DNA of 64,000 nucleotides from Paenibacillus ginsengihumi DSM 21568 (lineage in GTDB: Bacteria > Bacillota > Bacilli > Paenibacillales > NBRC-103111). The stretch spans positions 202,897 through 266,896 of the forward strand of contig NZ_KB905548.1 in NCBI RefSeq assembly GCF_000380965.1, given 5' to 3'. Made by a program: the position numbers and the translations under genes. Below the pieces are notes generated by a model, which saw only the letters and a list, made by a program, of their open reading frames with translations, was not told the origin of the DNA and made no database searches. Of the stretch, positions 1-8,943 are shown piece after piece (position 1 is the stretch's first letter; each line of letters opens with the position of its first letter).

Positions 1-246
1 CTGGCGACGACCGAGCCGGGCTCGTGGACGAAGCTGATTACGGCATACTCGCTCGGCTTCGCCATTCCGTTCTTCGCGCTCGCTTTCTTCATCGGCTCGA
101 CCAAATGGATTCTTCGCTATTCCGGCAAAATCATGAAGGTCGGCGGCGCGCTGATGGTCGTCGTCGCCGTGCTGCTGTATACGGATCAGATGACGCGAAT
201 CACCATGTGGCTACTCAGCATTACCCCGGAATGGATGAAGGTGTAG
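1..246 (+). CDS. C-terminal part of CcdA-like cytochrome c biogenesis membrane protein (5' end outside window)
   Basis: An open frame enters from the left edge and ends at TAG 244-246, giving 81 residues. Two hydrophobic helices are visible (about residues 14-32 and 46-62), separated by a short charged stretch, and the protein ends in a short amphipathic tail (TPEWMKV). This matches the end of CcdA/DsbD-type thiol-disulfide carriers, which move reducing power across the membrane for cytochrome c maturation. The call rests on the last two helices only, so another six-helix LysE-fold membrane protein remains possible. It converges on splB, 24 bases away. Confidence 0.55.
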   Translation: MATTEPGSWTKLITAYSLGFAIPFFALAFFIGSTKWILRYSGKIMKVGGALMVVVAVLLYTDQMTRITMWLLSITPEWMKV

Positions 247-270
247 CCGCGGCGGATGTCGCGGCGGATG

Positions 271-1332
271 TTATGTGAAATAGTCGATGGTGGCTTCGGG
301 AAAGTTTTCGAAAATGCGCTCGGTAATGAATTCTCTTAAGGCATCGGCTTGTTCATCCGGGTATACATATTTTCCCTGGCCCCACCGGCCCCATTTGTAT
401 TTCCGCTTCGTCTCGTCCATTTCCAGCTTCGTTCTCGGATACCTTCGCAAAATGACGTTTTTGGCCGTTTTCGTGAAACGATGCTGGATCAGCTCAAACG
501 TCAGTCCCGAAGCCGCTTCCTCCGGAAGGGCTTCTTTTAATTGCATGAGCAGCTTCGCGTACCCTTCCTCCCAGCCTTCGTGCCAAATGATCGGAGCGAT
601 GATGAAGCCGAGCGGATAACCGGCGCGCGCTACTTTGCCCGCGGCTGCAAGCCGGTCGCTCAGCCCGGAGGTAGCGGGCTCGAAATGCTTGATGACGTAT
701 TCCGCGTTGACGCTGAAGCGGATTCGGGTATGTCCGTTGTGCTTAGCGTCCAATAGCGGCTCCACATGATGAAATTTGGTCACGAAGCGGAGGCGTCCAA
801 GCGGCTGCTGCCCCATAAATTCAATGCATTCCTTGAGCGATCCCGAGATGTGCTCCAGGCCGACCGGGTCGGAAGTGCAGGCGGCCTCGAAGCGGGTCAT
901 TTCCGGCGCGCGCTCGTCGATATACTTCTTCGCCTGCGCCAATATTTCGTCTGTGTTGACGTATACCCTAAGATAAGGCTTCGCTCCGAGCGTTGTCTGC
1001 AAATAGCAGTAGTGACAGTGAGCCATGCAGCCGGTCGCGATCGGGATGGCATATTCGGCAGAGGGCTTGGACGTATCGAACTTCAGTGTTTTGCGGATGC
1101 CGACGACGAGCGTGCGCTTGGCGATCCGGTACTTCTCCAGCTCGCTCTCGCCGGGCAAATCCGTGATCCGGTTATGGGACGTTGTCATCCGGACGGGGAG
1201 TCCTTCCCGCTCGGCCCATGCCATAATCGCTTGGCCCTTCGGGTAGTCCAGCGCGTTCGGCTCGAAATAGACGAGCTCCGGGATGAATACCCCCGGACTG
1301 CGCGTTGCAGGAATGAGCAATTGTTCGGCCAA
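271..1332 (-). CDS. splB: Spore photoproduct lyase (radical SAM)
   Basis: This 353-residue protein repairs the UV lesion 5-thyminyl-5,6-dihydrothymine in germinating spores by radical SAM chemistry. The cluster-binding motif CMAHCHYC gives C102, C106 and C109, and a further cysteine at about C152 (in AACTSDPVG) sits where the hydrogen-donor cysteine (C141) of the B. subtilis enzyme lies. Length is as expected for the family (about 342 in B. subtilis). The start is TTG at 1332, chosen because AGGAGG lies 10 bases upstream. No splA is seen upstream. In the family, transcription is in the forespore (sigma-G); I see no clear sigma-G promoter in the 328-base gap upstream. Confidence 0.95.
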   Translation of the reverse strand: MAEQLLIPATRSPGVFIPELVYFEPNALDYPKGQAIMAWAEREGLPVRMTTSHNRITDLPGESELEKYRIAKRTLVVGIRKTLKFDTSKPSAEYAIPIATGCMAHCHYCYLQTTLGAKPYLRVYVNTDEILAQAKKYIDERAPEMTRFEAACTSDPVGLEHISGSLKECIEFMGQQPLGRLRFVTKFHHVEPLLDAKHNGHTRIRFSVNAEYVIKHFEPATSGLSDRLAAAGKVARAGYPLGFIIAPIIWHEGWEEGYAKLLMQLKEALPEEAASGLTFELIQHRFTKTAKNVILRRYPRTKLEMDETKRKYKWGRWGQGKYVYPDEQADALREFITERIFENFPEATIDYFT

Positions 1333-1598
1333 GACGGTTCAGCCTCCTGGTGAATTGTGTTAGATTTGTAATGGGATGGGCGGATATAACTTGCCCGGGA
1401 CGAACCGCTGTGGTATAGTATAAAGCGCTCAAACCTGATGAATTAGCGTGAAATGCCGATCCTTATCATTTACCTCAGGCGGCGACGAACGATGCGGGAA
1501 AGATGGATTCGTTATGTCGCCCATCTCGAACGTTAATATCATGATGCTGCGGCTTCCGTTTTAGTCATGGCAAATTCCATGCACGGGCGCCGGCGGAC

Positions 1599-1628
1599 TT
1601 GCTTTGGGCGCAGAAAGAAGTGTATCAT
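1599..1628 (+). promoter_or_regulatory. Candidate sigma-A promoter of mntR
   Basis: TTGCTT (1599-1604) and TATCAT (1623-1628) are separated by 18 bases, 33 bases before the mntR start. A second possible pair, TTGCCC (1391-1396) and TATAGT (1414-1419) with 17 bases between, lies further up. Apart from these, the 1333-1660 gap between divergent splB and mntR shows nothing definite. Confidence 0.45.
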
Positions 1629-1660
1629 AGATGTATTGTACGGTTACGGGAGGAACGCGG

Positions 1661-2083
1661 ATGGCAACGCCGAGCATGGAAGATTATTTGGAAAGAATCT
1701 ATAAATTAATCGACGAGAAGGGCTACGCGCGCGTCTCCGATATAGCGGAAGGCCTGGAAGTGCACCCGTCTTCCGTGACGAAGATGATCCAGAAGCTGGA
1801 TAAGGACAATTACTTGGTGTACGAGAAGTACCGCGGGCTTGTGCTGACGTCCAAAGGGCAGAAGATGGGCAAACGGCTTGTCGACAGGCACGAGCTGCTG
1901 GAGGAGTTTCTGAAGCTGATCGGCGTATCGGAAGATACGATTTACAAGGATGTGGAAGGAATCGAGCATCACTTGAGCTGGGATTCCATCACATGCATAG
2001 AGACGCTGCTGGAATATTTCCGCAGAGATCCTTCGCGGATCGAAGAGCTGATGAAGCTGAAGAAGGAGCTTGAGGAATCGTAA
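1661..2083 (+). CDS. mntR: Manganese-responsive transcriptional regulator MntR (DtxR family)
   Basis: This 140-residue DtxR-family repressor senses Mn(II) and represses Mn uptake genes. It has an N-terminal winged helix (about residues 1-70) and a helical dimerisation/metal domain. All metal ligands known from B. subtilis MntR are at the same positions: D8, E11, H77, E99, E102 and H103. The start at 1661 ([10 protein letters not shown]) follows GGGAGG; an in-frame ATG at 1631 would add ten residues but lacks a ribosome site. A strong terminator follows. Its likely targets lie in the same window: mntABCD (13313-16819), which carries an MntR-type box, and perhaps the ferrochelatase operon at 9193. 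Confidence 0.97.
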   Translation: MATPSMEDYLERIYKLIDEKGYARVSDIAEGLEVHPSSVTKMIQKLDKDNYLVYEKYRGLVLTSKGQKMGKRLVDRHELLEEFLKLIGVSEDTIYKDVEGIEHHLSWDSITCIETLLEYFRRDPSRIEELMKLKKELEES

Positions 2084-2133
2084 GGCGAGTCGCCGTAAGG
2101 CAAAAAGGAAGAGCAAGATACGTAAAGGGAAGG

Positions 2134-2163
2134 CACCTGTTCCGGAAGGGACGGGTGTTTTTT
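2134..2163 (+). terminator. Rho-independent terminator after mntR
   Basis: A 10-bp stem with two G-T pairs (2134-2143 with 2148-2157) closes a GGAA tetraloop and is followed by six T residues. Confidence 0.9.
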
Positions 2164-2164
2164 A

Positions 2165-2195
2165 GGTATATGGACATTCCGTCCTCTCATACATA
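2165..2195 (+). promoter_or_regulatory. Candidate sigma-E promoter before the patatin gene
   Basis: CATACATA (2188-2195) matches seven of eight bases of the sigma-E -10 consensus CATACAMT. GGTATATG (2165-2172) is an imperfect -35, with a spacing one or two bases longer than usual. This is suggestive only. Confidence 0.35.
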
Positions 2196-2234
2196 GGGAG
2201 TGGGAGCAAGCAGAAGGCAGAGGGGGGACGGGTC

Positions 2235-3242
2235 ATGGATATCAATGCCGTATTTGAAGGCGGAGGGGTCAAAGGAATCGCTTTGGCTGGGGCGGTACAG
2301 GCTGCGGAGCAGAGGGGCATCCGGTTTAGCCGGGTTGCGGGAACGTCGTCCGGGGCGATCGTCGCCGCATTGGTGGCCGCTGGATATACGGCCGCCGAAA
2401 TGAAGCAGCTGATCGAGGCGATGCCCTTCCGCAGCTTCCTGCAGCGCGCGCCCTTGTTTAACACGAAGTGGATCGGGCCGGTGACCCGGCTTTTTATCAA
2501 AAAAGGGCTTTATTCGGGCGAAGCGCTGGAGGAATGGGTTCGCGACCTGCTGCAGGCCAAAGGCATCCGCACGTTCGGCGATTTGCGTCCGGAGCAGCTG
2601 CGCATTATCGCTTCCGACATTTCGGGCCGCAAGCTGCTCGTGCTGCCGGATGACATCGCCCAATACGGCCTGAACCCGAAGCAGCTGTCTGTCGCCAAGG
2701 CCGTTCGCATGAGCGCCAGCATACCGTACTTCTTCGATCCGGTCGTTATCCGCAAGAAAGCGTCCTGCCGCCTGCCTGGCGAAACGTTCGCCGATCAGTT
2801 CGTCTATATTGTCGATGGCGGGCTGCTCAGCAACTTTCCGCTCTGGTTGTTCGATCAGGCGAACGATTCGCCGCAGGGGGCGCTCGTCCCGACGATCGGC
2901 TTCCGGCTGGTCGGCCGGAGCCAGCTTGCGCCGAGTACGATCAGGGGGCCACTGTCCATGCTGAAGGCGCTTGTCCGCACGATGCTTGACGCTCACGACG
3001 AGCGGTACATCGAAGAGGAGAACCGGTTTCGGACCGTAAAAATCCCGACGCACGGCATCAGCATCACCGACTTCGATATAAGCGCGGAGGACAGCAAGCA
3101 GCTGTACGAGTCAGGCTACTACTCGACCAGCGCCTTCTTCAACAGATGGAAAATGTCGGATTACAAGCACAACTATATCGCTTATGTGCAGCGCCGCAAA
3201 TCCAAGCTGGCCGATTCCAAGGTGACAAGCCTGCCGTCGTAA
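2235..3242 (+). CDS. yqhO: Patatin-like phospholipase (YqhO family)
   Basis: This 335-residue protein belongs to the bacterial patatin family, serine acyl hydrolases that act on membrane lipids. It shows the oxyanion-hole motif GGGVKG (about residues 10-15), the nucleophile elbow GTSSG (about 38-42) and the Asp of the catalytic dyad in DGGLL (about 195). Start ATG 2235 follows a purine-rich AGGGGGG. The position next to mntR is the same as yqhO next to yqhN in B. subtilis. The physiological substrate is unknown. Confidence 0.93.
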   Translation: MDINAVFEGGGVKGIALAGAVQAAEQRGIRFSRVAGTSSGAIVAALVAAGYTAAEMKQLIEAMPFRSFLQRAPLFNTKWIGPVTRLFIKKGLYSGEALEEWVRDLLQAKGIRTFGDLRPEQLRIIASDISGRKLLVLPDDIAQYGLNPKQLSVAKAVRMSASIPYFFDPVVIRKKASCRLPGETFADQFVYIVDGGLLSNFPLWLFDQANDSPQGALVPTIGFRLVGRSQLAPSTIRGPLSMLKALVRTMLDAHDERYIEEENRFRTVKIPTHGISITDFDISAEDSKQLYESGYYSTSAFFNRWKMSDYKHNYIAYVQRRKSKLADSKVTSLPS

Positions 3243-3244
3243 TA

Positions 3245-3502
3245 TTAATGATACTTGGGAGGTTCGTCGGAGGAATCTTTGCTGCCGGGGATGACCCGGA
3301 ATTTGGCGTTGCGGGTTTTGCCCCGCGGCTTTCGCCCGCCGCCGCTCCACTTGAAGCGTCTCCAGCGGTCCGGCGGGAACTTGTACAGCAGGAAAATAAC
3401 GGCGAATACGGCAATCGGAATAATCAGGTTGCTGATGCTGACGAGCAGCCCGATCGCCAAGAGGCCAAAGACGACGTACATTCCTATATTGCGGTTACGC
3501 AA
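3245..3502 (-). CDS. yqhP: Small membrane protein, YqhP-like
   Basis: The protein has 85 residues with two hydrophobic segments near the N-terminus (about 6-22 and 25-40), then a basic, glycine-rich cytoplasmic tail. The TTG start at 3502 was chosen because GGAGGG lies seven bases upstream; longer versions from ATG 3517 or TTG 3529 lack a ribosome site. It lies downstream of yqhQ on the same strand and converges on the patatin gene with two bases between stops, as yqhP does in B. subtilis. Function is unknown, and the name rests mainly on gene order. Confidence 0.7.
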   Translation of the reverse strand: MRNRNIGMYVVFGLLAIGLLVSISNLIIPIAVFAVIFLLYKFPPDRWRRFKWSGGGRKPRGKTRNAKFRVIPGSKDSSDEPPKYH

Positions 3503-3538
3503 CTTCGATCCCTCCATTCGATGGCACAATCATCCGCT

Positions 3539-4471
3539 TTAAGTCCGGGCGGCCTGCCGGTCCAGTTCGCGCATCCGGTTAAAGGAAGCGATGGACACTT
3601 CCACCTGATCGTCCGTCGGCTCCTTGGTCGTAAGCAGCTGCAGCCACAGCCCCGGATAACCGAGATACCTCAGCACCGGCACATCGCGAAGACTGTTCGT
3701 AAAGCGAAGCACCTCGTAGGATACGCCGATGACGAGCGGCAGCAGCACGAGCCGCTGAATAATTCGTTCCAGGAATGATTCGTATGGGAACAAAGAATAA
3801 ATAACGACCCCGACAATCACCGTGAACACGATAAAGCTGCTGCCGCAGCGGTAGTGGAGCGTGCTGAACTGCTGCACGTTTTTGACCGTGAGCTCGACGC
3901 CGGCCTCGTAGGCGCTGATCACTTTATGCTCGGCTCCGTGGTATTGAAACAGACGTTTGATCATCGGCGTCAGCGAAATGAAATAAATGTAGCCAACCAG
4001 CAACATGATTTTGATCAGGCCTTCGATCAGGTTATGGCCGATCTGGTTCGTGAAGAGGCCTGCGAACAGAAACTGTTCGATCGCTGTAGGCACCAGCGTG
4101 AAGACGAACTTCCCGAATATAAAGGACAGCACGCCGACGAACGCGACGCCGAGAATCATCGTGAGCCGGCCGGAGAGCGATTCTTTCGCCTGCTCCTTGG
4201 ACTCTCCTTCCTCCTCGGCGAACGCCTCGGCCGAGAAGTTCAGATGCTGCGCTCCTTTGGCGCTCGTCTCGATAATGCCGACGACGCCGCGGAGAATCGG
4301 AATTTTTTTCAGCGTTTGGACCCAACCGATCTCCTTCTTCGGAACCTCCAAAAAATCGATGCTATGGTCTTTGCGGCGGACGGCCGTCACATGGACATGC
4401 CGGCCGGCGAACATAACTCCTTCAATTACGGCTTGTCCGCCGTATATTGCGCGCTGTTCGTTCTGCGACAA
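3539..4471 (-). CDS. yqhQ: DUF1385 membrane protein YqhQ
   Basis: This 310-residue DUF1385 protein opens with the family signature YGGQAVIEGVMFAG. Three or four hydrophobic segments follow, with the family motif FQYHGAEHKV in the middle. The start is TTG at 4471 with GAAGGTGA upstream; the ATG at 4519 would add 16 residues but has no ribosome site. The family is widespread in Firmicutes and its role is not established (metal-dependent enzyme or scaffold have been proposed). It is divergent from yqhR and upstream of yqhP on the minus strand. Confidence 0.9.
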   Translation of the reverse strand: MSQNEQRAIYGGQAVIEGVMFAGRHVHVTAVRRKDHSIDFLEVPKKEIGWVQTLKKIPILRGVVGIIETSAKGAQHLNFSAEAFAEEEGESKEQAKESLSGRLTMILGVAFVGVLSFIFGKFVFTLVPTAIEQFLFAGLFTNQIGHNLIEGLIKIMLLVGYIYFISLTPMIKRLFQYHGAEHKVISAYEAGVELTVKNVQQFSTLHYRCGSSFIVFTVIVGVVIYSLFPYESFLERIIQRLVLLPLVIGVSYEVLRFTNSLRDVPVLRYLGYPGLWLQLLTTKEPTDDQVEVSIASFNRMRELDRQAART

Positions 4472-4556
4472 TCCGACTTCACCTTCTTTAGTAGTATGAT
4501 CGCACTTGCTTCTTTCCATTTTACCGAATCCGGCCTCATATTGCTACCGTGACGCC

Positions 4557-4585
4557 GTTTACGAAGCAAATAAATGCGCATACTA
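4557..4585 (+). promoter_or_regulatory. Weak candidate forespore promoter before yqhR
   Basis: CATACTA (4579-4585) equals the sigma-G -10 consensus, and GTTTA lies 17 bases upstream. The -35 is poor, so this may be chance. Confidence 0.25.
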
Positions 4586-4621
4586 AGTTTATCCGCATTT
4601 CCCTGAAGGAGGACGGCAGCT

Positions 4622-5131
4622 GTGAAAGTGCAGGAAGAAACGGTTCGGCGGACGAACAAGCGGATTTTCGCGTTATACGTCGGTTTTTTTGCCGGTGTGC
4701 TGTGGGGTGGCCTGAAAATCGTCGAGCAATATTTTCATCTTACTTCGCTGTCGCCGGGCTTTTTGATCGAGCCTTTCTATAAGCATTCGTTTCTGTCGGC
4801 ATGGCCGGGCTATTTGCTTGGCTGGGGCAGCTTTATTTTATTTTCGATCCTCGCTTCCCTGATCTACGCGATCGCACTGGCCAAAGCGAAGGGGCCATGG
4901 CCCGGCATCTGCTATGGCTTGCTGTGGTGGGGCCTCATTTTTTTGCTGATCGGCCCGCTCTCCGGCATGACCGAATGGATCGCGTATATGGACTGGAATA
5001 CGATTTCGACCGATGCCTGCCTGTTCGTGCTGTGGGGCTTGTTCATCGGCTATTCGATTTCGTTCGAATTTACGGAGGAGCGGACGCGGGAGCCGTTTTC
5101 GCCGAAAAGGAAGGGCCCGCAGCCCGAATAA
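4622..5131 (+). CDS. yqhR: Membrane protein YqhR
   Basis: The 169-residue protein has four predicted membrane helices (about residues 16-36, 57-82, 92-113 and 128-148) and a charged C-terminal tail. GTG at 4622 follows AAGGAGGACGGC. It matches YqhR by topology and by place between yqhQ (divergent) and aroQ. No catalytic motif is visible and its function is unknown. Confidence 0.8.
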   Translation: MKVQEETVRRTNKRIFALYVGFFAGVLWGGLKIVEQYFHLTSLSPGFLIEPFYKHSFLSAWPGYLLGWGSFILFSILASLIYAIALAKAKGPWPGICYGLLWWGLIFLLIGPLSGMTEWIAYMDWNTISTDACLFVLWGLFIGYSISFEFTEERTREPFSPKRKGPQPE

Positions 5132-5154
5132 CCCGCAGCCTGGCCAAAAAAAGA

Positions 5155-5184
5155 TTCTCAAACCGAAGAAAGTTATGGTAAAAT
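5155..5184 (+). promoter_or_regulatory. Candidate sigma-A promoter of aroQ-yqhT
   Basis: TTCTCA (5155-5160) and TAAAAT (5179-5184) are 18 bases apart. The -10 is preceded by TG (TGG-TAAAAT), which is extended -10 character. The pair lies 41 bases upstream of the aroQ start. Confidence 0.45.
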
Positions 5185-5224
5185 GGCTGAGTGTGTGTTA
5201 ACCGACGGAAGGGGGCATCACCGG

Positions 5225-5671
5225 ATGAAGCGGATCTTGCTGCTGAACGGTCCCAATCTGAATCTGCTCGGCATTCGGGAGCCGGGCGTCTACGGGCAGA
5301 CGACGCTGCAAGCCATTGAGGAACGGGTTAGCCGGCTGGCGGCCGAGCTCGGGGTTCAGGTCGAATGCTTCCAATCGAATCACGAAGGGGCCTTGATCGA
5401 CCGCATCCATGCCGCATACGGCAGCTTCGACGGCATTATGATCAATCCGGGGGCGCTGACCCATTACAGCTACGCGCTCCGCGATGCGTTCAGCTCCGTT
5501 GGCATTCCGGCCGTGGAGGTCCATATTTCCAACATCCATAAGAGAGAAGCCTTCCGGCATACGTCGGTGATCGCCCCGGCGATCGTAGGGCAGATCAGCG
5601 GCTTCGGCGCGGACAGCTACGAGCTCGGGCTTCGGGCATTGGTCCTACATCTCTCGCGAATGGAGGAATAA
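5225..5671 (+). CDS. aroQ: Type II 3-dehydroquinate dehydratase
   Basis: This 148-residue enzyme converts 3-dehydroquinate to 3-dehydroshikimate in the shikimate pathway and forms dodecamers of flavodoxin-like subunits. Hallmarks are [12 protein letters not shown] at the start, the flexible-loop arginine R18 and catalytic Y23 (REPGVYG), the NPGALTHYS substrate loop and the late histidine in EVHISN. The start ATG 5225 has GGAAGGGGG upstream; the longer frame from 5183 has none. It ends two bases before yqhT, with which it forms an operon as in B. subtilis (yqhS-yqhT). Confidence 0.97.
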   Translation: MKRILLLNGPNLNLLGIREPGVYGQTTLQAIEERVSRLAAELGVQVECFQSNHEGALIDRIHAAYGSFDGIMINPGALTHYSYALRDAFSSVGIPAVEVHISNIHKREAFRHTSVIAPAIVGQISGFGADSYELGLRALVLHLSRMEE

Positions 5672-5673
5672 GG

Positions 5674-6747
5674 ATGCAGCAGGAACGACTGGCGCGCTTG
5701 CGCACGCTGATGGAGGAGCGGGGCTTGCCGGCGCTGCTCGTTACGAATGCGACAAACCGACGGTATATGACCGGGTTCACCGGGTCGGCCGGATATGTGC
5801 TGATTACCGGGGACCGGGCGATGCTGCTGACGGATTTTCGTTATATGACGCAGGCGCCGCAGCAGGCGGCCGGCTACGAAGTGATCGAGCATGCGCCGAA
5901 GGCGGCCGAGACGATCAAGGATGTTCTGGACAAGCTGAAGATCGGCAAGCTCGGCTTCGAGCAGAACGATCTCACCTTCGGGACTTACCGGTCGTATGCG
6001 GAGACGCTAACCGGCATTGAGCTGGTGCCGACCGACTCGCTCGTCGAGACGATCCGCATGATCAAGGACGCATCCGAGATCGCCGTGATGAAGGAAGCGG
6101 CTCAGCTTGCCGACCGCACTTTTTCGCATATTCTCGGGCTGCTAAAGCCTGGGGTCAAGGAATCGGACATCGCGCTGGAGATCGAGATGTTCGTGCGCCG
6201 CGAAGGCGCTTCTTCCACGTCGTTCGAGACGATCGTCGCCTCGGGCGAGCGTTCCGCGTTGCCTCACGGCGTAGCCAGCGATCGGGTGCTTAAGCCGAAC
6301 GAGTTCGTCAAGATGGATTTCGGGGCGCATTACAAGGGCTATTGCTCCGATATTACGCGCACGGTCGTGCTTGGCACGCCGACGGCGAAGCATAAGGAGA
6401 TTTACGAGATTGTGCTGGAAGCGCAACTCGCCGCGCTGGCCGGCATTCGCCCGGGCATGACGGGCAAGGAAGCCGACGCGATCGCCCGCGACATCATCCG
6501 GCGGCACGGGTACGGCGATTGCTTCGGCCACGGGCTCGGTCACGGCCTCGGACTTGACATACACGAGGCGCCGCGACTGTCCGTCTCCGGCGATATCGTG
6601 CTGCAGCCGGGAATGACGGTGACCGTCGAGCCGGGAATTTATGTGCCGGGCTTCGGCGGCGTCCGGATTGAGGACGATATCGTCATCACCGAAAGCGGCA
6701 ACGAACGGCTGACGAGCTCGACCAAAGAGCTGATTGCGATCGCGTGA
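5674..6747 (+). CDS. yqhT: M24-family Xaa-Pro aminopeptidase (YqhT)
   Basis: The 357-residue cytosolic dimetal peptidase removes N-terminal residues before proline. The N-terminal creatinase domain (about 1-125) is followed by the pita-bread domain. All five metal ligands are recognisable: two Asp in KMDFGAHYKGYCSD, His in GHGLGHGLG, Glu in VEPGIY and Glu in GVRIEDD. ATG 5674 follows GGAGGAATAAGG that overlaps the end of aroQ. It precedes efp, the conserved Firmicutes arrangement. Confidence 0.95.
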   Translation: MQQERLARLRTLMEERGLPALLVTNATNRRYMTGFTGSAGYVLITGDRAMLLTDFRYMTQAPQQAAGYEVIEHAPKAAETIKDVLDKLKIGKLGFEQNDLTFGTYRSYAETLTGIELVPTDSLVETIRMIKDASEIAVMKEAAQLADRTFSHILGLLKPGVKESDIALEIEMFVRREGASSTSFETIVASGERSALPHGVASDRVLKPNEFVKMDFGAHYKGYCSDITRTVVLGTPTAKHKEIYEIVLEAQLAALAGIRPGMTGKEADAIARDIIRRHGYGDCFGHGLGHGLGLDIHEAPRLSVSGDIVLQPGMTVTVEPGIYVPGFGGVRIEDDIVITESGNERLTSSTKELIAIA

Positions 6748-6925
6748 GGTTTGGCGCGGGAGGGCTCGCGGCTTGGCTTCTCGGCCTTCTTTGCTTCGGC
6801 GTCGCGGGCTTCTCCGGCTTCTCAGCATCTCGGGCTTGACTGTCCGGGCTTGATGATCCGGTCTTGAAGCCGCTCCGATTTTGTGGAATCGGCACACCAG
6901 CTCGCGCGGCCTTGTGTTTTAACCC

Positions 6926-6954
6926 TTGAATGAAGCCCCGGCATCCGATAAGAT
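6926..6954 (+). promoter_or_regulatory. Sigma-A promoter of efp
   Basis: TTGAAT (6926-6931) and TAAGAT (6949-6954) are separated by exactly 17 bases. The gap 6748-7117 otherwise holds only imperfect GGCTTCTC/CCGGGCTTG repeats (6760-6870) and an untranslated leader of about 160 bases before efp. Having its own promoter suggests efp is transcribed apart from aroQ-yqhT. Confidence 0.65.
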
Positions 6955-7117
6955 AGATCGTTGGGGCCGTTCATCATGAAGGCGTAACCCGGCAGCCGGT
7001 CGTCGCCGCTGGAGGCAGGCAATGGTTGGCTGATTCGATTGCAATCGCAACACCGACCCTTATCGCTCCCGTCAGTGCTTCGCCGTCTGCTTAATATATT
7101 AGGGAGGTATTTTTGCA

Positions 7118-7675
7118 GTGATTTCCGTTAACGATTTTAAGACAGGCCTGACCATTGAAGTAGACGGCGATCTGTTCACCGTCCTCGAATTCCAGCACGT
7201 CAAGCCGGGCAAGGGCGCCGCATTCGTCCGCTCCAAGCTGAAGAACCTGCGCAACGGCAATATCAACGAGCGCACGTTCCGCGCGGGGGAGAACGTCAAC
7301 CGTGCGCATATCGAGAACCGCCAAATGCAATATTTGTACGCTTCCGGCCAGGAGCATACGTTCATGGATACGGAGACGTTCGACCAGATTACGCTGGAAG
7401 CCAAGCAAATCAAGTGGGAGCTGAATTTCCTGCGCGAGAACATGAACATCAACATCATGAGCTACCAAGGCGAAATTCTCGGCATTAGCCTGCCGAACAG
7501 CGTCGAGCTGAAGGTCGTCGAGACGGAGCCGGGCATCAAGGGCAATACCGCTACCGGCGCTACGAAGAACGCCAAGCTCGAAACCGGCCTGAACGTGCAG
7601 GTGCCGCTCTTCATTAACGAAGGGGACGTGCTCTTGATCGATACCCGTGAAGGAACCTATATTTCGCGCGCTTAA
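7118..7675 (+). CDS. efp: Translation elongation factor P
   Basis: EF-P (185 residues, standard length) binds between the P and E sites and relieves ribosomes stalled on polyproline. The three beta-barrel domains are complete. The loop KPGKGAAF places K32 at the position that is modified post-translationally in B. subtilis. The start is GTG at 7118, nine bases after AGGGAGGT. It sits downstream of the Xaa-Pro peptidase gene as in many Firmicutes. A hairpin follows the stop. Confidence 0.98.
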   Translation: MISVNDFKTGLTIEVDGDLFTVLEFQHVKPGKGAAFVRSKLKNLRNGNINERTFRAGENVNRAHIENRQMQYLYASGQEHTFMDTETFDQITLEAKQIKWELNFLRENMNINIMSYQGEILGISLPNSVELKVVETEPGIKGNTATGATKNAKLETGLNVQVPLFINEGDVLLIDTREGTYISRA

Positions 7676-7692
7676 GACCCGCGCTATGCATG

Positions 7693-7724
7693 GCGAACCT
7701 GCTCCGAACAAGGGGCGGGTTCGC
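7693..7724 (+). terminator. Hairpin after efp, probable terminator
   Basis: A 13-bp stem with two G-T pairs (7693-7705 with 7712-7724) closes a GAACAA loop. The following TGCATTT is a weak T tract, so termination may be incomplete. Confidence 0.6.
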
Positions 7725-7838
7725 TGCATTTACGGGCTCGCTGCGTTTACGCCTGTGCCCGGCCCTCGCGCCATCTCCCGATCAGCTACCGCCTTGCCCG
7801 AATCTGTGGTTCCGAGGGCGCTGTGCGGCTGGCCGGGC

Positions 7839-7968
7839 CAGCTCCAGCCCTGGCTCAGCTCTAGCCCCGGCTCAGCTCCAGCCTAGCTTCAGCCCTAGCT
7901 CAGCTCTAGCCCCGGCTCAACTCCAGCCTAGCTTCAGCCCTGGCTCAGCTCCAGTTCTAGCTTCACCC
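7839..7968. repeat. 45-bp tandem repeat, two full units plus partials
   Basis: Units at 7854-7898 and 7899-7943 differ at two positions and are built of AGCTCCAGCC/AGCTCTAGCC sub-repeats. Partial units flank both sides. No gene is visible; reading frames through it are low-complexity and have no ribosome site. Confidence 0.8.
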
Positions 7969-8253
7969 AGTCATATCGGCTGGCTTTCTCTCAGCCAGAC
8001 ATTCGCTCCAATAGAGCGAAAACCGATCCCTTACTCATCCACAGCCAAAAGCGCAAAGGATCGAAAACGAATCGGGCATTTTGAAAATGCCACATTCGCC
8101 AAAGCATGAAAGCAAAGTGCGACTTTCCGTACTTAGAAAACTATGAGTTCTGCTCGAGGTCTTTGTTCGTGCGAACCGATAATTTGCAGCGACAGGCTGC
8201 GACGGGGGATACTGAACCGGCGGCCCTGAACTCTGCGTTAGCGGTCGAACTTC

Positions 8254-8405
8254 GTAGTAGCGCTGAAACTTTGTATTAGCGAGCGAATTCCGTAGTAGCG
8301 CTGAAACTTTGTATTAGCGAGCGAATTCCGTAGTAGCGCTGAAACTTTGTATTAGCGAGCGAACTCCGTAATAGCGCTGAAACTTTGTATTAGCGAGCGA
8401 ACCCC
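8254..8405. repeat. 38-bp tandem array, four near-identical units
   Basis: Units start at 8254, 8292, 8330 and 8368. Each reads as AGCGCTGAAACTTTG, TATTAGCGAGCGAA and a variable TTCC/CTCC/CCCC end. Degenerate half-units (GAACTCCGYRGTAGCG) extend the pattern over about 8220-8560. There are no spacers, so this is not a CRISPR array. The whole region 7725-9060 has no supportable gene. Confidence 0.9.
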
Positions 8406-8590
8406 GCGTTAGCTTCAAACTCCATGGCAGCGATCGAGCTCTAGGTAGCGCTCAAACTCCGTATTTGCGGTCGAACTCCACGGTAGCGGGCGATCGAACT
8501 TCGAGTTAGCCGCCGAACTCCGCGCTGGCCCCCGCACTCCGCGTTGGCGCTGCCCCTCCTCGGACACCCCCAGGCACATGAGGCGACGAA

Positions 8591-8778
8591 TCCTGCAAAA
8601 AATGCAACATTTTCCGCATCTTACGCACAAGAGGGAGGGGAATGTTGCATTTCGTGCAACAATTTGGGTGCGATTGGCTTCAACCCCGGGAACATCGCCC
8701 GAAATGTTGTATTTTTTACAATATTGAGCCGCAAATAGCGCTTATCCCCCCGTTTTTGTTGTACAGAATACAACATTT
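8591..8778 (+). repeat. Dispersed repeat family 2, copy A
   Basis: About 190 bases are closely similar to the reverse complement of 53403-53592, and related to 17675-17863. It contains the motifs TGCAAAAAATGCAACATT, AATGTTGCATTTCGTGCAAC, AATGTTGTATTTTTTACAA and TTGTACAGAATACAACATT, that is, several short palindromes around TTGTAC/TGCAAC. Confidence 0.85.
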
Positions 8779-8886
8779 GCTGTCTTGAAAATAGCCCCCA
8801 GGGCGTGCAGCCCATTTTCATCTTCTGATGGTGCTGCGCTAGCGGCATGGACGTCTGTCTTGAAAATGCGACGAAGTCCTTCAGCG

Positions 8887-8943
8887 AATTTTCAATACCG
8901 CAGGTAGCGGCCGATGACGAAGGATACGCTTGCCGCAGGCGTC
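8887..8943 (-). repeat. Dispersed repeat family 1, diverged copy
   Basis: It reads ATTTTCAATACCGCAGGT, then GCCGATGACGAAGG and GCAGGCGTCT. That is the reverse complement of the element seen intact at 53973-54029 and 54061-54120, with substitutions in the hairpin. Confidence 0.6.

Noticed and set aside
8254..8405. CRISPR-like direct repeats
   Set aside because: The 38-bp units are contiguous without spacers, and no cas gene is near; it is a minisatellite.
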